Assembly (NCBI RefSeq): GCF_000526495.1
Contig: NZ_JAGE01000002.1
Location: forward strand, 62,001 to 126,000
Length of the DNA stretch: 64,000 nt
From: Ruminiclostridium josui JCM 17888
GTDB lineage: Bacteria; Bacillota; Clostridia; Acetivibrionales; DSM-1351
Direction of reading: 5' to 3'
Shown here: piece after piece, positions 18,249 to 26,887 of the stretch
How the letters are laid out: each line of letters begins with the position of its first letter
How positions within the stretch are numbered: position 1 is the first letter of the stretch
Notes under the pieces: model-generated
Databases searched by the model: none
What the model was told of the DNA's origin: nothing
The model's input: the letters and a program-made list of their open reading frames with translations, nothing else
Program-made: the position numbers and the translations under genes

Positions 18249-18640
18249 AAGGAATCACCGCCCATTTTCATCAGCTCCATTAACTGAGAATTGCCATACT
18301 GTATAAACTTCTTATGCTTCTTATCCCAATTCCTTTGATATTCTTTTGTGTTGTAAGGTGGGGCAGAAGTGCGGCTCTTTAAAGCAAGACAAAGAACACC
18401 ACAAAGTAGATTAATCGCTGCATCTTGCAGTTGTTTGTATTGCTTTTCTGTGTTAACAAACTTGCCGAATCTCTGCATAGTTTCAATAGCAGGGGATACA
18501 AGCTGTTTCATTGCACCGATATTAGCATCCGCATCAATAATTCTGTCGGGAAGAAGCGCATCGTCAACAGATATCTTTTTGCGGATTTTGGTATGATAAC
18601 CTTTGCCAAGGTATTCCGCATACAGTTCCTTTGTTTCCAT
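18236..18640 (-). CDS. Phage head-tail region protein, unknown function
   Basis: A 134-residue protein with GGAGGCG and ATG. It is largely helical and charged, with one hydrophobic patch (AAINLLCGVLCLALKSRTSA) too polar to be a sure membrane helix. It overlaps the next gene. Family not recognised; a morphogenesis role is inferred from operon position. Confidence 0.55.
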   Translation of the reverse strand: METKELYAEYLGKGYHTKIRKKISVDDALLPDRIIDADANIGAMKQLVSPAIETMQRFGKFVNTEKQYKQLQDAAINLLCGVLCLALKSRTSAPPYNTKEYQRNWDKKHKKFIQYGNSQLMELMKMGGDSLCMK

Positions 18641-18661
18641 AATTTCGCCTCCAAATTTTGT

Positions 18662-19237
18662 TTATGGCCTTGTATCGTCAGCACACTGAATGCGGGAGAC
18701 TCCTGTCATTCCAATGTCGTCGATACTCACGACCTGATACTTTTTATCCTCATACACAAACCTATCAAGCAAAATAGTTCCTAATGACTTTGGAACTTGA
18801 AAAGTATACTTTGTACTATCGAGCAACCCAGGGTCTTCCTGCCGAAGCCGGTATGTTATTATTTCACCATAACAAGGTACATCTGGATTAAGAGTTTGCC
18901 AGTCCTGAATCAAATTGTTGTTGTCGTCCACATCCTCAACATATCTCTTATGCTGAATAACAGCATTGCACTTCGCGCAGAAAAAAGCATCTTCTCTAGA
19001 AGCAGGATCTGGATTAACCGTTTGGACAAGATACTTTTTAGAGTCGATAGAAAGAATCTCACCACTTTGAAGCCCAACATCAGCAAGGATTAACCCTTCC
19101 CAATAAGCCTCCCTAGATCCGAGGTCACGGCTTGATTTCGTGGAACGTTTAATGGACACCTTTGAAATAACAGGTATATCCCGGAGAATAGTGCAATCTT
19201 GTCCACGGGATTTTAAAAAGTTCCCTGCATAGGACAT
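18662..19237 (-). CDS. Head-closure-type protein with a CxxC pair
   Basis: A 191-residue protein starting after GGAGGTGG. It carries CAKC (about residues 92-95) in a beta-rich context, and a C-terminal domain (YEDKKYQVVSIDDIGMTGVS) like phage head-tail stopper proteins. It lies between the connector and unknown genes. The single CxxC with a later Cys could bind metal. Assigned mainly by synteny. Confidence 0.5.
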   Translation of the reverse strand: MSYAGNFLKSRGQDCTILRDIPVISKVSIKRSTKSSRDLGSREAYWEGLILADVGLQSGEILSIDSKKYLVQTVNPDPASREDAFFCAKCNAVIQHKRYVEDVDDNNNLIQDWQTLNPDVPCYGEIITYRLRQEDPGLLDSTKYTFQVPKSLGTILLDRFVYEDKKYQVVSIDDIGMTGVSRIQCADDTRP

Positions 19238-19238
19238 G

Positions 19239-19664
19239 TTACCACCTCCGAGGTTTTGTTATGGTAAAGTGAATCAAGCTAGAAGTTAGCTTTTCGGGGA
19301 AGGCAAGTTCAATAACTTTGCCGATATACTCATCACGTTCGACTTCGAAATCCTTTTGTTTTTTAGTCCAATCCACGCTAAGCTCATGACTTTCATGAGG
19401 ACCGTTTTCTTTAGCGGGCAACCGGGCAGGCAGAGACGGACATATAAGCCTGCTGCACTCACTAACCACAGCAGCCTCAAGATAAACTCTTGCATTATCT
19501 TCAAGAATGCTGTAATCGGGCAATTGTGCTATTATGTTCGCCTCTGCAACTGTAATTATATCCGGTTGATTAATTGCCTCATTCGGCAAGTAGACCGGGT
19601 CAACGCCTAATTTGTCTTGAATGCGTTTTTCCCAGCCATCTGTAGTCAAAATTTTGTTTGACAT
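19239..19664 (-). CDS. Head-tail connector (gp6-like) protein
   Basis: Start ATG at 19664, after GGGGGTG; the earlier ATG at 19688 overlaps the capsid gene end and lacks a site. The 141-residue protein is helical, with ANIIAQLPDYSILEDNARVY, then EAAVVSECSRLICPSLPARL, the helix-rich pattern of connector proteins. Found directly after the capsid gene, as in HK97-like modules. Confidence 0.65.
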   Translation of the reverse strand: MSNKILTTDGWEKRIQDKLGVDPVYLPNEAINQPDIITVAEANIIAQLPDYSILEDNARVYLEAAVVSECSRLICPSLPARLPAKENGPHESHELSVDWTKKQKDFEVERDEYIGKVIELAFPEKLTSSLIHFTITKPRRW

Positions 19665-19680
19665 AGGGGAAACACCCCCT

Positions 19681-20772
19681 TTATTCAATGGTCATGATTT
19701 TGCTTGTATCTTTAAAGATTTTCCTGAATCCGCTGTTCTCTGAAACGGTGAGCAGTTGAGTTTGGTTCTTAATAAACTTATCAGCTTCACTGATGGTTGA
19801 GCCAAGTTCAAAAATTTCTTCAATAGTGTTGCCACGATTTAACCCATAAATAGCTTCTTTGTTATTGATTTTCTCAATTTTAGGGCTATACAATAGCGTA
19901 ACGTTGGACACGAGATTCTGCGGAAGAGTTGTTTTAACATTTAAACCGCCTGCGAGCAATTCATCCATCTTTCCAGCAACTTGCGATTTTGGATATAAAA
20001 CTTCAAGCACTTGAAGCAACCCATCTTCATTTGCAACAACGGTATCGCATCCATATGGGTAAAATTTTAACAAGAATTTTATCCATGCACTTTTAGTAAC
20101 TGCTGAACCTGCAGAACTATCAAGCACACTTGATTTAACAATCGGAGCTGCATTACTATTACCGTCGCCATCTTTAATAACGGATAAAATTTCAGCAATT
20201 TTATTATCTGCAGCGTCAACACCGATCCGGTTGATATGAATATTGAATAAATCAATACTCATTCTCCTCAATGCTTCGTAAGAAGCTTCAATAGCTCGGC
20301 CATACTTGTACAGGGTTATGGCACTTTCTCCGAGTTTTAATTTTGCTACGGGTAGGTCTGCAGCTTCTGTTACTCTTTTCATTTCAGTAGCCTTCTTATT
20401 TGAAGCATCATTCAAATCGAGATAAGAAGCTTTATAGACATTACTATCTATAGGAGTTCTTTTGGCAACAAGATACTGGTAAATAGGGAATTCTGTCATT
20501 GATTGAACCAAAGTTCTAGCTATGTACTCGGGGAAGAGTACCTTGTTTTCTTCGGTTCTGTAAAATGCTTCAACTTTTGAAGAAAAAATGTTCTTGCTCG
20601 GAATATCTTTAGTCAATATTTGAGCTTCTTTCATTAGACGTTCAAATGCGTCCAGCTTTGTACCATCTGTTGATGGATCTAATCTTTCCAAGTACATCGA
20701 AAGTGTAAGTTCCATTGAGTGAGCCTGCTTATACAGTTCACTATTAAGTGCAGCCAATGCTATTTTTGGCAT
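19681..20772 (-). CDS. Major capsid protein
   Basis: Start ATG at 20772, after GAGAGGAG; the frame continues six codons upstream. The product has 363 residues. The N-terminal about 90 residues are helical and could be a scaffold-like or E-loop region. The body has ASYEALRRMSIDLFNIHINR, then VVANEDGLLQVLEVLYPKSQ, matching capsid proteins of low-GC siphophages with the HK97 fold. It lies after protease and decoration genes and before the connector. Confidence 0.8.
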   Translation of the reverse strand: MPKIALAALNSELYKQAHSMELTLSMYLERLDPSTDGTKLDAFERLMKEAQILTKDIPSKNIFSSKVEAFYRTEENKVLFPEYIARTLVQSMTEFPIYQYLVAKRTPIDSNVYKASYLDLNDASNKKATEMKRVTEAADLPVAKLKLGESAITLYKYGRAIEASYEALRRMSIDLFNIHINRIGVDAADNKIAEILSVIKDGDGNSNAAPIVKSSVLDSSAGSAVTKSAWIKFLLKFYPYGCDTVVANEDGLLQVLEVLYPKSQVAGKMDELLAGGLNVKTTLPQNLVSNVTLLYSPKIEKINNKEAIYGLNRGNTIEEIFELGSTISEADKFIKNQTQLLTVSENSGFRKIFKDTSKIMTIE

Positions 20773-20791
20773 TTTATCATCTCCTCTCAAA

Positions 20792-21190
20792 TTAACCTAA
20801 AAATACGGTTGCGGTGCCGGCTGTAGTGTCAACGTCTATTACAATCGGATTACGTAATTTTGCAGTTGTAGCACTATCTTTTATCTTTCCTGTACCGTCC
20901 AATGCAGCAATCTTACCAACTGTTGGGGCTGTTGCATTAACAGGAACGTCGGTTCTGAATCCTCTGAACTGAACAGTACAATGTCCATCAGTTTCATAAC
21001 TATCTATAAAACCAAATACTGTGTCCCCGTCAGTTCCTAAATCAACGGTCTGCGAGGTACTAATTCCAACTGCAAGACCAACAACAGCATTTCTATTTGC
21101 CCCTGAGACTAAAGCTTTAATTCCAGCGCCAGCCTTAAATGTAGCGCCTTGGTATCCTATACCTTCAAATGAAATTCCACCTCTTGGCAT
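20792..21190 (-). CDS. Capsid decoration / head fibre-type protein
   Basis: A 132-residue Gly/Ala/Thr-rich, beta-type protein (FKAGAGIKALVSGANRNAVV, DGDTVFGFIDSYETDGHCTV) with the look of DUF2190-like decoration proteins. Its place between protease/scaffold and major capsid supports this. It would bind the outside of the capsid and stabilise it. Confidence 0.65.
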   Translation of the reverse strand: MPRGGISFEGIGYQGATFKAGAGIKALVSGANRNAVVGLAVGISTSQTVDLGTDGDTVFGFIDSYETDGHCTVQFRGFRTDVPVNATAPTVGKIAALDGTGKIKDSATTAKLRNPIVIDVDTTAGTATVFLG

Positions 21191-21226
21191 TTCAACACAT
21201 CCTTTCTATTTTTGAACATTAAAATA

Positions 21227-21243
21227 ACCGCCTTTTGAGCGGT
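21227..21243 (-). terminator. Hairpin between protease and decoration genes
   Basis: On the minus strand ACCGC/GCGGT encloses TCAAAAG and is followed by TATTTTAATG. A weak terminator or RNA-processing site. Confidence 0.5.
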
Positions 21244-21271
21244 CTAAGCTTACTTTTATTGAATATTGCAT

Positions 21272-21754
21272 TTACTTACCAACTTTGAATGCCTCATCAG
21301 GTAATGCAGAATGCTGTGTTGATAGTTGACCAGCTGCAGGGTCAGTTTGTCTGCCTGCTGGTATAGCGTTCTTTGCTTGGGTTTCCCATGTTTTCATGAT
21401 ATCTTTAATTGCTAATGTTCCCATGGCCGAAAAAGTATTTTCCCAAGTTTCCTTTGCAAAATCATTACCCATGGCACGAACACCCATAGCAAGTGCATCA
21501 TCAGTCAACTGCTTACGGTACTCAATACCTTCTTTAGCAAGGTTAAGGACTTCATCAGCAGAGAGCTCATTTCCAAGTTTTTCTTTGACCTGGTCCTGTG
21601 TAATGTAGGAATTAGTTTTGCCTTCTTTTGGTTCAACTTCTGGAATAGTGGACCACTTTTCTGCGAGTTGATTACACAACTCTTCAAATGTTGTTTCGCT
21701 CTCCTTGTAGGCTATTCCAAAGGTTTTAAGCATTTTCTTTAACTTTTCATTCAT
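21272..21754 (-). CDS. Probable internal-start scaffold protein
   Basis: Within the protease gene, in frame, an ATG at 21754 follows GAGGAAGGCGGTG by about eight bases. It would give a 160-residue product (MNEKLKKMLKTFGIAYKESE, then helical charged residues, ending PDEAFKVGK). Nested scaffold genes inside protease genes are known from lambda-like phages. The separate product is inferred from the ribosome site and the domain break. Confidence 0.55.
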   Translation of the reverse strand: MNEKLKKMLKTFGIAYKESETTFEELCNQLAEKWSTIPEVEPKEGKTNSYITQDQVKEKLGNELSADEVLNLAKEGIEYRKQLTDDALAMGVRAMGNDFAKETWENTFSAMGTLAIKDIMKTWETQAKNAIPAGRQTDPAAGQLSTQHSALPDEAFKVGK

Positions 21755-22642
21755 TGGTTTTTCACCGCCTTCCTCAATAGTATGTAGTAATGTTTTAATT
21801 GTTTTACCATTCTTTTGTCCCTGTGTTTCTTTAGGTATTTCAGGTATCGTAAACGCTTTTTTAGGGTCTGATTTCTTAACCATTGTCACTATATCACCAT
21901 TGTGATAATAGCCCTGGAAGAGTGTACCTTCTGGCAACTCTTCTTTCTCCTGGATAATAGTAAAGTTGCCTGCTGGAGTTTCTATGATATCCCCATGCTT
22001 TGCCTGTGTAACAACAGCACCAGGATAAGCTCCATCCCAAACAATAGATTCCTCATATAAGGCATTATTATTGTATGGAATTATCACTGACGGAGGCATT
22101 GCTGTAACAGTACAAATCTTTGTTGAACCATCTGCCATCTCATATTTTTGCCCTCGCCAATGAGAGCACTTACCTCCGTAATAATTCATTCCACAAATGG
22201 AGCAAACCATTGTATCAGTACCCCAACCAATAGATGTATCTGATAATACCCCAGTCTCAATTTTCTTTATAAGTGCATCAGCAGATACACCGTCTATAAC
22301 TTCATTGTCCCGAACGATGTACTTTGTTAAAAACAACGCGACAGTTTCGCCTTCCTCAGTGCTCTCCTCAACAGTACCGTCAAATACCTTGCCATAAGGA
22401 ACAGCCTGAATTCCACCCCAATTACTCCAGTTATGGTTAAGCATAAAGGAAACGCCTTTTTTTGCGTCGTCAGCCATTACCGTAAGAAGCTCAGGGCTCA
22501 ACTTCATATACCTGTTTGGTATCATCAAATCTCCAGCAGACTTCCCGGAAAAAACAAAAACTTCATCAGAAGATAAGGTTCGCTTTGCAAGTTTATTTAT
22601 TTTTGCCAACTGTTGTTCAGTTGGTACTCCGAATTTACTCAT
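21272..22642 (-). CDS. Prohead protease fused to scaffold, with zinc-finger-like insertion
   Basis: A 456-residue protein whose ATG follows the stop of the zinc-ribbon gene at once; GAAGGTG in that gene serves as ribosome site. Residues about 60-150 look like a phage prohead (S78/U35-type) protease: FMLNHNW gives the catalytic His and TGVLSDTSIGWG the catalytic Ser. A Cys-rich loop CSICGMNYYGGKCSHW (about 147-162) follows and resembles a metal site. From about 297 the protein is helical and charged, as scaffolds are, and has its own internal start. Confidence 0.75.
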   Translation of the reverse strand: MSKFGVPTEQQLAKINKLAKRTLSSDEVFVFSGKSAGDLMIPNRYMKLSPELLTVMADDAKKGVSFMLNHNWSNWGGIQAVPYGKVFDGTVEESTEEGETVALFLTKYIVRDNEVIDGVSADALIKKIETGVLSDTSIGWGTDTMVCSICGMNYYGGKCSHWRGQKYEMADGSTKICTVTAMPPSVIIPYNNNALYEESIVWDGAYPGAVVTQAKHGDIIETPAGNFTIIQEKEELPEGTLFQGYYHNGDIVTMVKKSDPKKAFTIPEIPKETQGQKNGKTIKTLLHTIEEGGEKPMNEKLKKMLKTFGIAYKESETTFEELCNQLAEKWSTIPEVEPKEGKTNSYITQDQVKEKLGNELSADEVLNLAKEGIEYRKQLTDDALAMGVRAMGNDFAKETWENTFSAMGTLAIKDIMKTWETQAKNAIPAGRQTDPAAGQLSTQHSALPDEAFKVGK

Positions 22643-22795
22643 TTACTTTTCACCTTCTTTCGTTGTTTGAGTTGATGTTTGCGCAAAAATAGGAGGTTGT
22701 TTAAAACCACAAGAATAACATTGAAATCCTGGGGCGTAGTCCATCATGCACCCACCACATTTAGGGCAAATAATTAATGTCGGTTTTGGATACAT
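22643..22795 (-). CDS. Small zinc-ribbon protein (50 aa)
   Basis: A 50-codon gene overlapping the end of the portal gene by 35 bases; its TAA directly abuts the ATG of the protease gene. The product is MYPKPTLIICPKCGGCMMDY then APGFQCYSCGFKQPP. Two CxxC pairs (CPKC, CYSC) form a clear zinc ribbon. The tail is Thr/Gln/Lys-rich. A nucleic-acid or protein adaptor role is possible. Family unknown. Confidence 0.75.
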   Translation of the reverse strand: MYPKPTLIICPKCGGCMMDYAPGFQCYSCGFKQPPIFAQTSTQTTKEGEK

Positions 22796-24191
22796 CTGAT
22801 TGAAATTTTAGCCCCGAATGTTTGTCATTTCCAACTTCATCACCCCTAACACTAAAACTTGCTTTGATATTTTCGGACGGTTTCCCAACTGCTTTTTCAG
22901 CCTTCATGACTTCTTGAGCTGCTTGGTCGTTTGTTTCCCAACCCATCAAAACAGCAATAACATGATACTGTTGTTCTAAGAGCTTAACATTTAATCTCTG
23001 TTCCTCGGATTGATAATCAACAATGTTATGCTTGAATATAGGAATTGCTTGTTTACCTTTTACTCTAAGCCAGAGTCTCGCAATTTCTTCAACAGTTCTT
23101 TTACTGCCACGTTGACAGGAAGTAATACCTGAGCAGAAGATTTTGAATTGGACAGAACCCCAACTTTCTGTGACACCCTGATTCCTGTTCATAAAAATGG
23201 CCATCTGCTTGGTACCTGAAAGGGTTTGTATATCAACCAATTCATTAACAGCCCTAACGTCAAGGCTTCTTGAAGCATTAGCACCTTGATTCATATTAAC
23301 TTTTATATCGTCAAAGTGAACATAATCAGCATCAGGTGGCATATTCTCAAGCATTTTTACAATATTGTTATATTGACTATCCAACCATTCGTTAAGCTTT
23401 ACAGAATCATTTTTTATATGTGCTGGGCATATAGCCATCATCTGTTCAAGAGCAATTGATATGTCGTTTTTAGGGTACCCTTGATGGTGTAAGACAGCCT
23501 GTAAATCTTGGAATATCTGCATTTGAAAATCTATAGCCTGCAATACAGGTGACATAGATAATGTACCTCGAGGATCACCGATATCAGGATCTGAAGGTAC
23601 CCAAATAAAGTTGGCATGCTTTTTATCAAGATAAACTTTTTCAGTTAAATTCCATTGATACGGAACCCAAGTTTTACGACCTTCAATCTCGAGCAATTCC
23701 CATTCGATAGTTTGTGGCTTTACAGGGTAAACATCATAAATATCTTCCCTGTCGGCGGTAACCTCAACCTCAACACCCATTGCGCCTAACAGGTAAGCAC
23801 TATAATGCAATTGGTCAATCAATCCATCAAGGCCAGAGTTGCTTATCTCATTTATTCTGGCAGCGAAATCACGCCATTCAGATTCAAGGTTTAGAATCCT
23901 AGTTTTTTTATCAAGAGAGAAAAACTGCATTTCGTTGCCCTGATTAGCCATTCTCACAAAGTTCCAAACAGCCATCGAAACATCAGGATTGACTCTTTTA
24001 AGAAATTCTATAGCTGAAGCTTCATCAGGAATTCGCCTTAAAGTTTTAAGTACGTCTGTCGTCCTTGAACGGTGAGGTGATAGGGTAGAGAAGTAGCCAT
24101 TTCCTACCTGGGTTCGTCTGCCAGTAGGAGTATTCTTGGGACCGTCTCTTGATTTCTTAGCAAATATGTTTATGTTGTTCCAAAAGGGCAT
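22761..24191 (-). CDS. Portal protein
   Basis: A 476-residue protein with GAAGGTG before ATG. The central segment with RRIPDEASAIEFLKRVNPDV, then VWNFVRMANQGNE and later SMSPVLQAIDFQMQIFQDLQ and ARLWLRVKGK, is typical of SPP1/HK97-type portals. It lies downstream of terminase and upstream of the protease/scaffold and capsid genes. It forms the ring through which DNA enters the head. Confidence 0.85.
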   Translation of the reverse strand: MPFWNNINIFAKKSRDGPKNTPTGRRTQVGNGYFSTLSPHRSRTTDVLKTLRRIPDEASAIEFLKRVNPDVSMAVWNFVRMANQGNEMQFFSLDKKTRILNLESEWRDFAARINEISNSGLDGLIDQLHYSAYLLGAMGVEVEVTADREDIYDVYPVKPQTIEWELLEIEGRKTWVPYQWNLTEKVYLDKKHANFIWVPSDPDIGDPRGTLSMSPVLQAIDFQMQIFQDLQAVLHHQGYPKNDISIALEQMMAICPAHIKNDSVKLNEWLDSQYNNIVKMLENMPPDADYVHFDDIKVNMNQGANASRSLDVRAVNELVDIQTLSGTKQMAIFMNRNQGVTESWGSVQFKIFCSGITSCQRGSKRTVEEIARLWLRVKGKQAIPIFKHNIVDYQSEEQRLNVKLLEQQYHVIAVLMGWETNDQAAQEVMKAEKAVGKPSENIKASFSVRGDEVGNDKHSGLKFQSDVSKTDINYLP

Positions 24192-24202
24192 TTACATCAC
24201 CT

Positions 24203-24475
24203 TCAATCTTTTAGCTTTTCTATTTCGTCAAGCAGCTGAGCTTTTGCCAAATCAATAAAGCTCTGGTTTCTTTTTACGAGTTCAGAAATAAAGGCAGCAT
24301 CATCTCTGTTGATTTCAATTTCACCGTTTTTTATTAGGTCATATGCCCAAGCCATAGTTTGTGCTGGTCTATTTGTGCTTGATGTTGCCAAAATGTCAGC
24401 CAGTATTTCACATAGAAGTTTGTCTTGTGGGTTTCCTCTTAAATCTAAGAGGTTTTTATCAAGGTTCAGTTTCAT
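24203..24475 (-). CDS. Small phage protein between terminase and portal
   Basis: A 90-residue helical, acidic protein with a GGAGGCG site. No motif is recognised (contains DKLLCEILADILATSSTNRP and ELVKRNQSFIDLAKAQLLDE). It precedes the portal gene by 11 bases and follows a structured intergenic element. A packaging or assembly accessory role is inferred from position only. Confidence 0.55.
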   Translation of the reverse strand: MKLNLDKNLLDLRGNPQDKLLCEILADILATSSTNRPAQTMAWAYDLIKNGEIEINRDDAAFISELVKRNQSFIDLAKAQLLDEIEKLKD

Positions 24476-24506
24476 TTATTTACGCCTCCTATTCTAATAT
24501 ATAAAA

Positions 24507-24582
24507 GCATGCCGCACGTAGGAAGGATGGCCTGGAGGTCTTGGCCGAACCCATAACGAAGTCCCCGTTATTCACGGCATGC
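24507..24582 (-). other. Structured 76-nt intergenic element, three-way-junction-like
   Basis: An outer 8-bp perfect stem GCATGCCG/CGGCATGC encloses two inner hairpins on the minus strand: TAACG-GGGACTT-CGTTA and GGCC-AAGACCTCCA-GGCC. It is followed by TTTTATATATT. It lies in the 115-base gap between terminase and the next gene and holds no ORF. It is more elaborate than a simple terminator and may be a structured RNA. Confidence 0.5.
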
Positions 24583-24589
24583 AAAATTG

Positions 24590-26188
24590 TTAACTCACTC
24601 TTACAACACCACTCATTCGGAATTTACCAGGTAATACTAATGCAGGAGCCTGAAAATCAGCGAAACAGAAATATAAAGCACTCACTAAGTCATCATGGTT
24701 ACTATCTGTCATGTTATGGTATTGTGTTGACTTACCATCACGTTCTACAGAAACATAATCCTGTAGCTGTTTTTCCATCTCAGCACTCCAAGGAATTTCA
24801 CACCATTGTTGCTCAACAATAAGTGCAAAATCCTCAACCAACTTAGTTTTGTTGCCACCTTGCTCATTAATTGGGTTGTTTGGAACGCCACGCTTTGTCA
24901 ACTGTGAACCTATTGTTTCACCAAGACCAGTTTGTCCAAAATTAACTGTTGCTCCGTTATACAACCTAGAATAAAAAGCTATTTTGTCCCATTGAGCATC
25001 CCAACCAAGACGGGTCATCATATCAACTTTAACAACTCTACCTTTGCTATTTCTAATTACTACTGGTTTTCCGTCACCCTTTGATGCAGGGTCATAGCCA
25101 ATAGTGTAAACCTCAAACGGTTCAACTTGCTCCCATTCCTTCCAGAACTGAGCAATTTCATCTTCCTTGTGTTTGTCAATAGGAGGTCTAACAAGTACTC
25201 TGTCATAATGAGGGAATACAGAATTGATCTCCATTATAAATTCAGCAAGATAGTCCTGTCGGTATCTAGCTTCTGTCATTCCCATTTTTATTTCATCTTC
25301 AAATGTTATTGGATTACCCATTGCATCATGACCGACAACCATATATCTTTTTGCAGCCATATGTGGGTTATCCCATGTTGTGAAATGAAATGTTTCATAT
25401 GATGGGGAATAGAGGGGGGAGTTTTTATCTCCCATTTGGCTAAGCTTATAAAAATAAGTACGTCCTTTCGGCGTACTATTAATGATTGCAATTCCACCTG
25501 TTCCGTTCGGACCACGACCAGGAGAATCAAGTCTTTGTCTTAGATTTGCCCAAACAGTGTCAAGTTCTCTAATTCTAGCAGCTTCTGTTATGGTTACAAT
25601 ATCAAGACCAACACCGACTAATGTTTCAGGGTCGTCTGCTGAATGAACTTCAATAATTCCTCCGTTTATTGTCTCGATTGTTAAGTTTGAGAGTGATATA
25701 TTTGTAACCAAATCTCGAGGAAGTAACTTCTTTAAGTCTCGCCAGTTTTGACGAGCAAGTCTCATGTTGGGTGCAATAATCCACCACAATACAGGAGGGT
25801 TTACATCAATTGAGCGTTCCTCATTTAACATTTCAAGGAACTTCATTACACCTTCACCAATTGCATGTAAATCTTTTCCAAATCTATTTCCACAAGTCAT
25901 TATTTTGAATCTTGCTTTACTTGCAAGTATTATCTGCTGTGCTGAATGCGGAGAATATGGAATAATAACTTTTCTTTGTCCTGTGGCATTAGCCATTCTG
26001 CATGCACTACAAGTTTTAAAATGCGTATATTCACCTTGACCGTCAGCACCTTTTGAAGGGCGCCAAACTTGTTCAAATGCTTTTCCACATTCGGTACAAA
26101 TTCCTATTCTTTCAGATTTAGTTGAATGTTCTATATATTTTTCATTCTGTCGAGCAACCCGCCCGATAGAACCGCCTTTTCTCGGCAT
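24590..26188 (-). CDS. terL: Terminase large subunit with N-terminal zinc ribbon
   Basis: Start ATG at 26188, six bases after GGTGGTG; the frame continues five codons up. The product has 532 residues. Residues about 30-70 form a zinc ribbon (CTECGKAFEQVW, then CSACRMA). The ATPase follows: FKIMTCGNRFGKDLHAIGEG as the adenine/P-loop region and GLDIVTITEAARI near the Walker B. The C-terminal nuclease half carries YTIGYDPASKGDGKPVVIRN with conserved Asp, and SNHDDLVSALYFCFADF. It would cut and pump DNA into the head via the portal. Confidence 0.9.
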   Translation of the reverse strand: MPRKGGSIGRVARQNEKYIEHSTKSERIGICTECGKAFEQVWRPSKGADGQGEYTHFKTCSACRMANATGQRKVIIPYSPHSAQQIILASKARFKIMTCGNRFGKDLHAIGEGVMKFLEMLNEERSIDVNPPVLWWIIAPNMRLARQNWRDLKKLLPRDLVTNISLSNLTIETINGGIIEVHSADDPETLVGVGLDIVTITEAARIRELDTVWANLRQRLDSPGRGPNGTGGIAIINSTPKGRTYFYKLSQMGDKNSPLYSPSYETFHFTTWDNPHMAAKRYMVVGHDAMGNPITFEDEIKMGMTEARYRQDYLAEFIMEINSVFPHYDRVLVRPPIDKHKEDEIAQFWKEWEQVEPFEVYTIGYDPASKGDGKPVVIRNSKGRVVKVDMMTRLGWDAQWDKIAFYSRLYNGATVNFGQTGLGETIGSQLTKRGVPNNPINEQGGNKTKLVEDFALIVEQQWCEIPWSAEMEKQLQDYVSVERDGKSTQYHNMTDSNHDDLVSALYFCFADFQAPALVLPGKFRMSGVVRVS

Positions 26189-26211
26189 AGGCATCACCAC
26201 CAAGGAGCAAT

Positions 26212-26261
26212 AAAAAAGAGCCTATCCATGACGCACCAATAAGGCGTTCACGAATAGGCTC
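26212..26261 (-). terminator. Terminator-like hairpin upstream of terL
   Basis: GAGCCTAT/ATAGGCTC forms a perfect 8-bp outer stem with an inner ACGC/GCGT pairing, followed on the minus strand by six Ts. It separates terL from the upstream small genes. Confidence 0.7.
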
Positions 26262-26279
26262 AAAGGCTCAAATTATATA

Positions 26280-26462
26280 TTATATATTCAATTCAACTTC
26301 TCTTTTGCAATGCTTGCACCATAGGAATATCTTATGCGCTACGCTATCTGTGCAAACCCGACATAGCTTATGCCCACAGTCTGGGCAATTATGCCAAGTT
26401 AGCATTTCTTCTGGCTTTTTAATGAATTCATCAAGCATTGAAATTGTTGGAATGTTTGTCAA
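26280..26462 (-). CDS. Cysteine-rich KTR-type zinc protein
   Basis: The likely start is TTG at 26462, overlapping the previous stop and eight bases after GGGAG; the frame stays open to 26510. The product has about 60 residues: WHNCPDCGHKLCRVCTDS then FLWCKHCKREVELNI. The pattern W-x2-CPxCGxK-x-R/C ... CxxCK-x-E fits the cysteine-rich KTR family found in mobile elements. It should bind zinc, perhaps as a regulator. Translationally coupled to the mini P-loop gene. Confidence 0.7.
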   Translation of the reverse strand: MTNIPTISMLDEFIKKPEEMLTWHNCPDCGHKLCRVCTDSVAHKIFLWCKHCKREVELNI

Positions 26463-26860
26463 TATATCAACTCCCTTACTGGAAGCCCTGCTATATTCAA
26501 AGAATCCCATATATCGAAAAACATACTTTTAAAATAACCTCTTGCATAGCGCAGTGTGTCATGGTCGCTATATTTTTCCGGCTTTCTCATATCAATAGGT
26601 TCGCCGTCTGATAATGCCAGTTGTATGCAATATGCAAAGGTTTTTCCTGTTCTGCGTCCAATAGCATGGCAACGCTTTCCATCAAAGTGGTAAGCACTAC
26701 ACGATTTCCTTATATTCTCAGTGTCAAATACATCTATCAAGCATGGGCATATTGTAGGGAATGGAGTATCATTAACTAAATAATCCTTTTGCCATGGAAA
26801 AAGCTTAATATCTAAAGCCTTTTCAATCAAATGAATAACTTCTTCAGTTATTTTCAACAT
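26459..26860 (-). CDS. Mini P-loop protein with terminase-like Q motif and Walker A
   Basis: Start ATG at 26860, after GGGAGGCG. The 133-residue protein has LFPWQKDYL (Q-motif-like) and HAIGRRTGKTFAYCIQLALS (Walker A GxxxxGKT), as at the N-terminus of terminases and helicases. It lacks a visible Walker B and any nuclease part. A Cys pair (CPC) lies in the linker. It lies two small genes upstream of terL. It may be a degenerate terminase relative or a separate NTPase. Confidence 0.65.
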   Translation of the reverse strand: MLKITEEVIHLIEKALDIKLFPWQKDYLVNDTPFPTICPCLIDVFDTENIRKSCSAYHFDGKRCHAIGRRTGKTFAYCIQLALSDGEPIDMRKPEKYSDHDTLRYARGYFKSMFFDIWDSLNIAGLPVRELIY

Positions 26861-26887
26861 AATCGCCTCCCAAAATTTGCAATAAAA

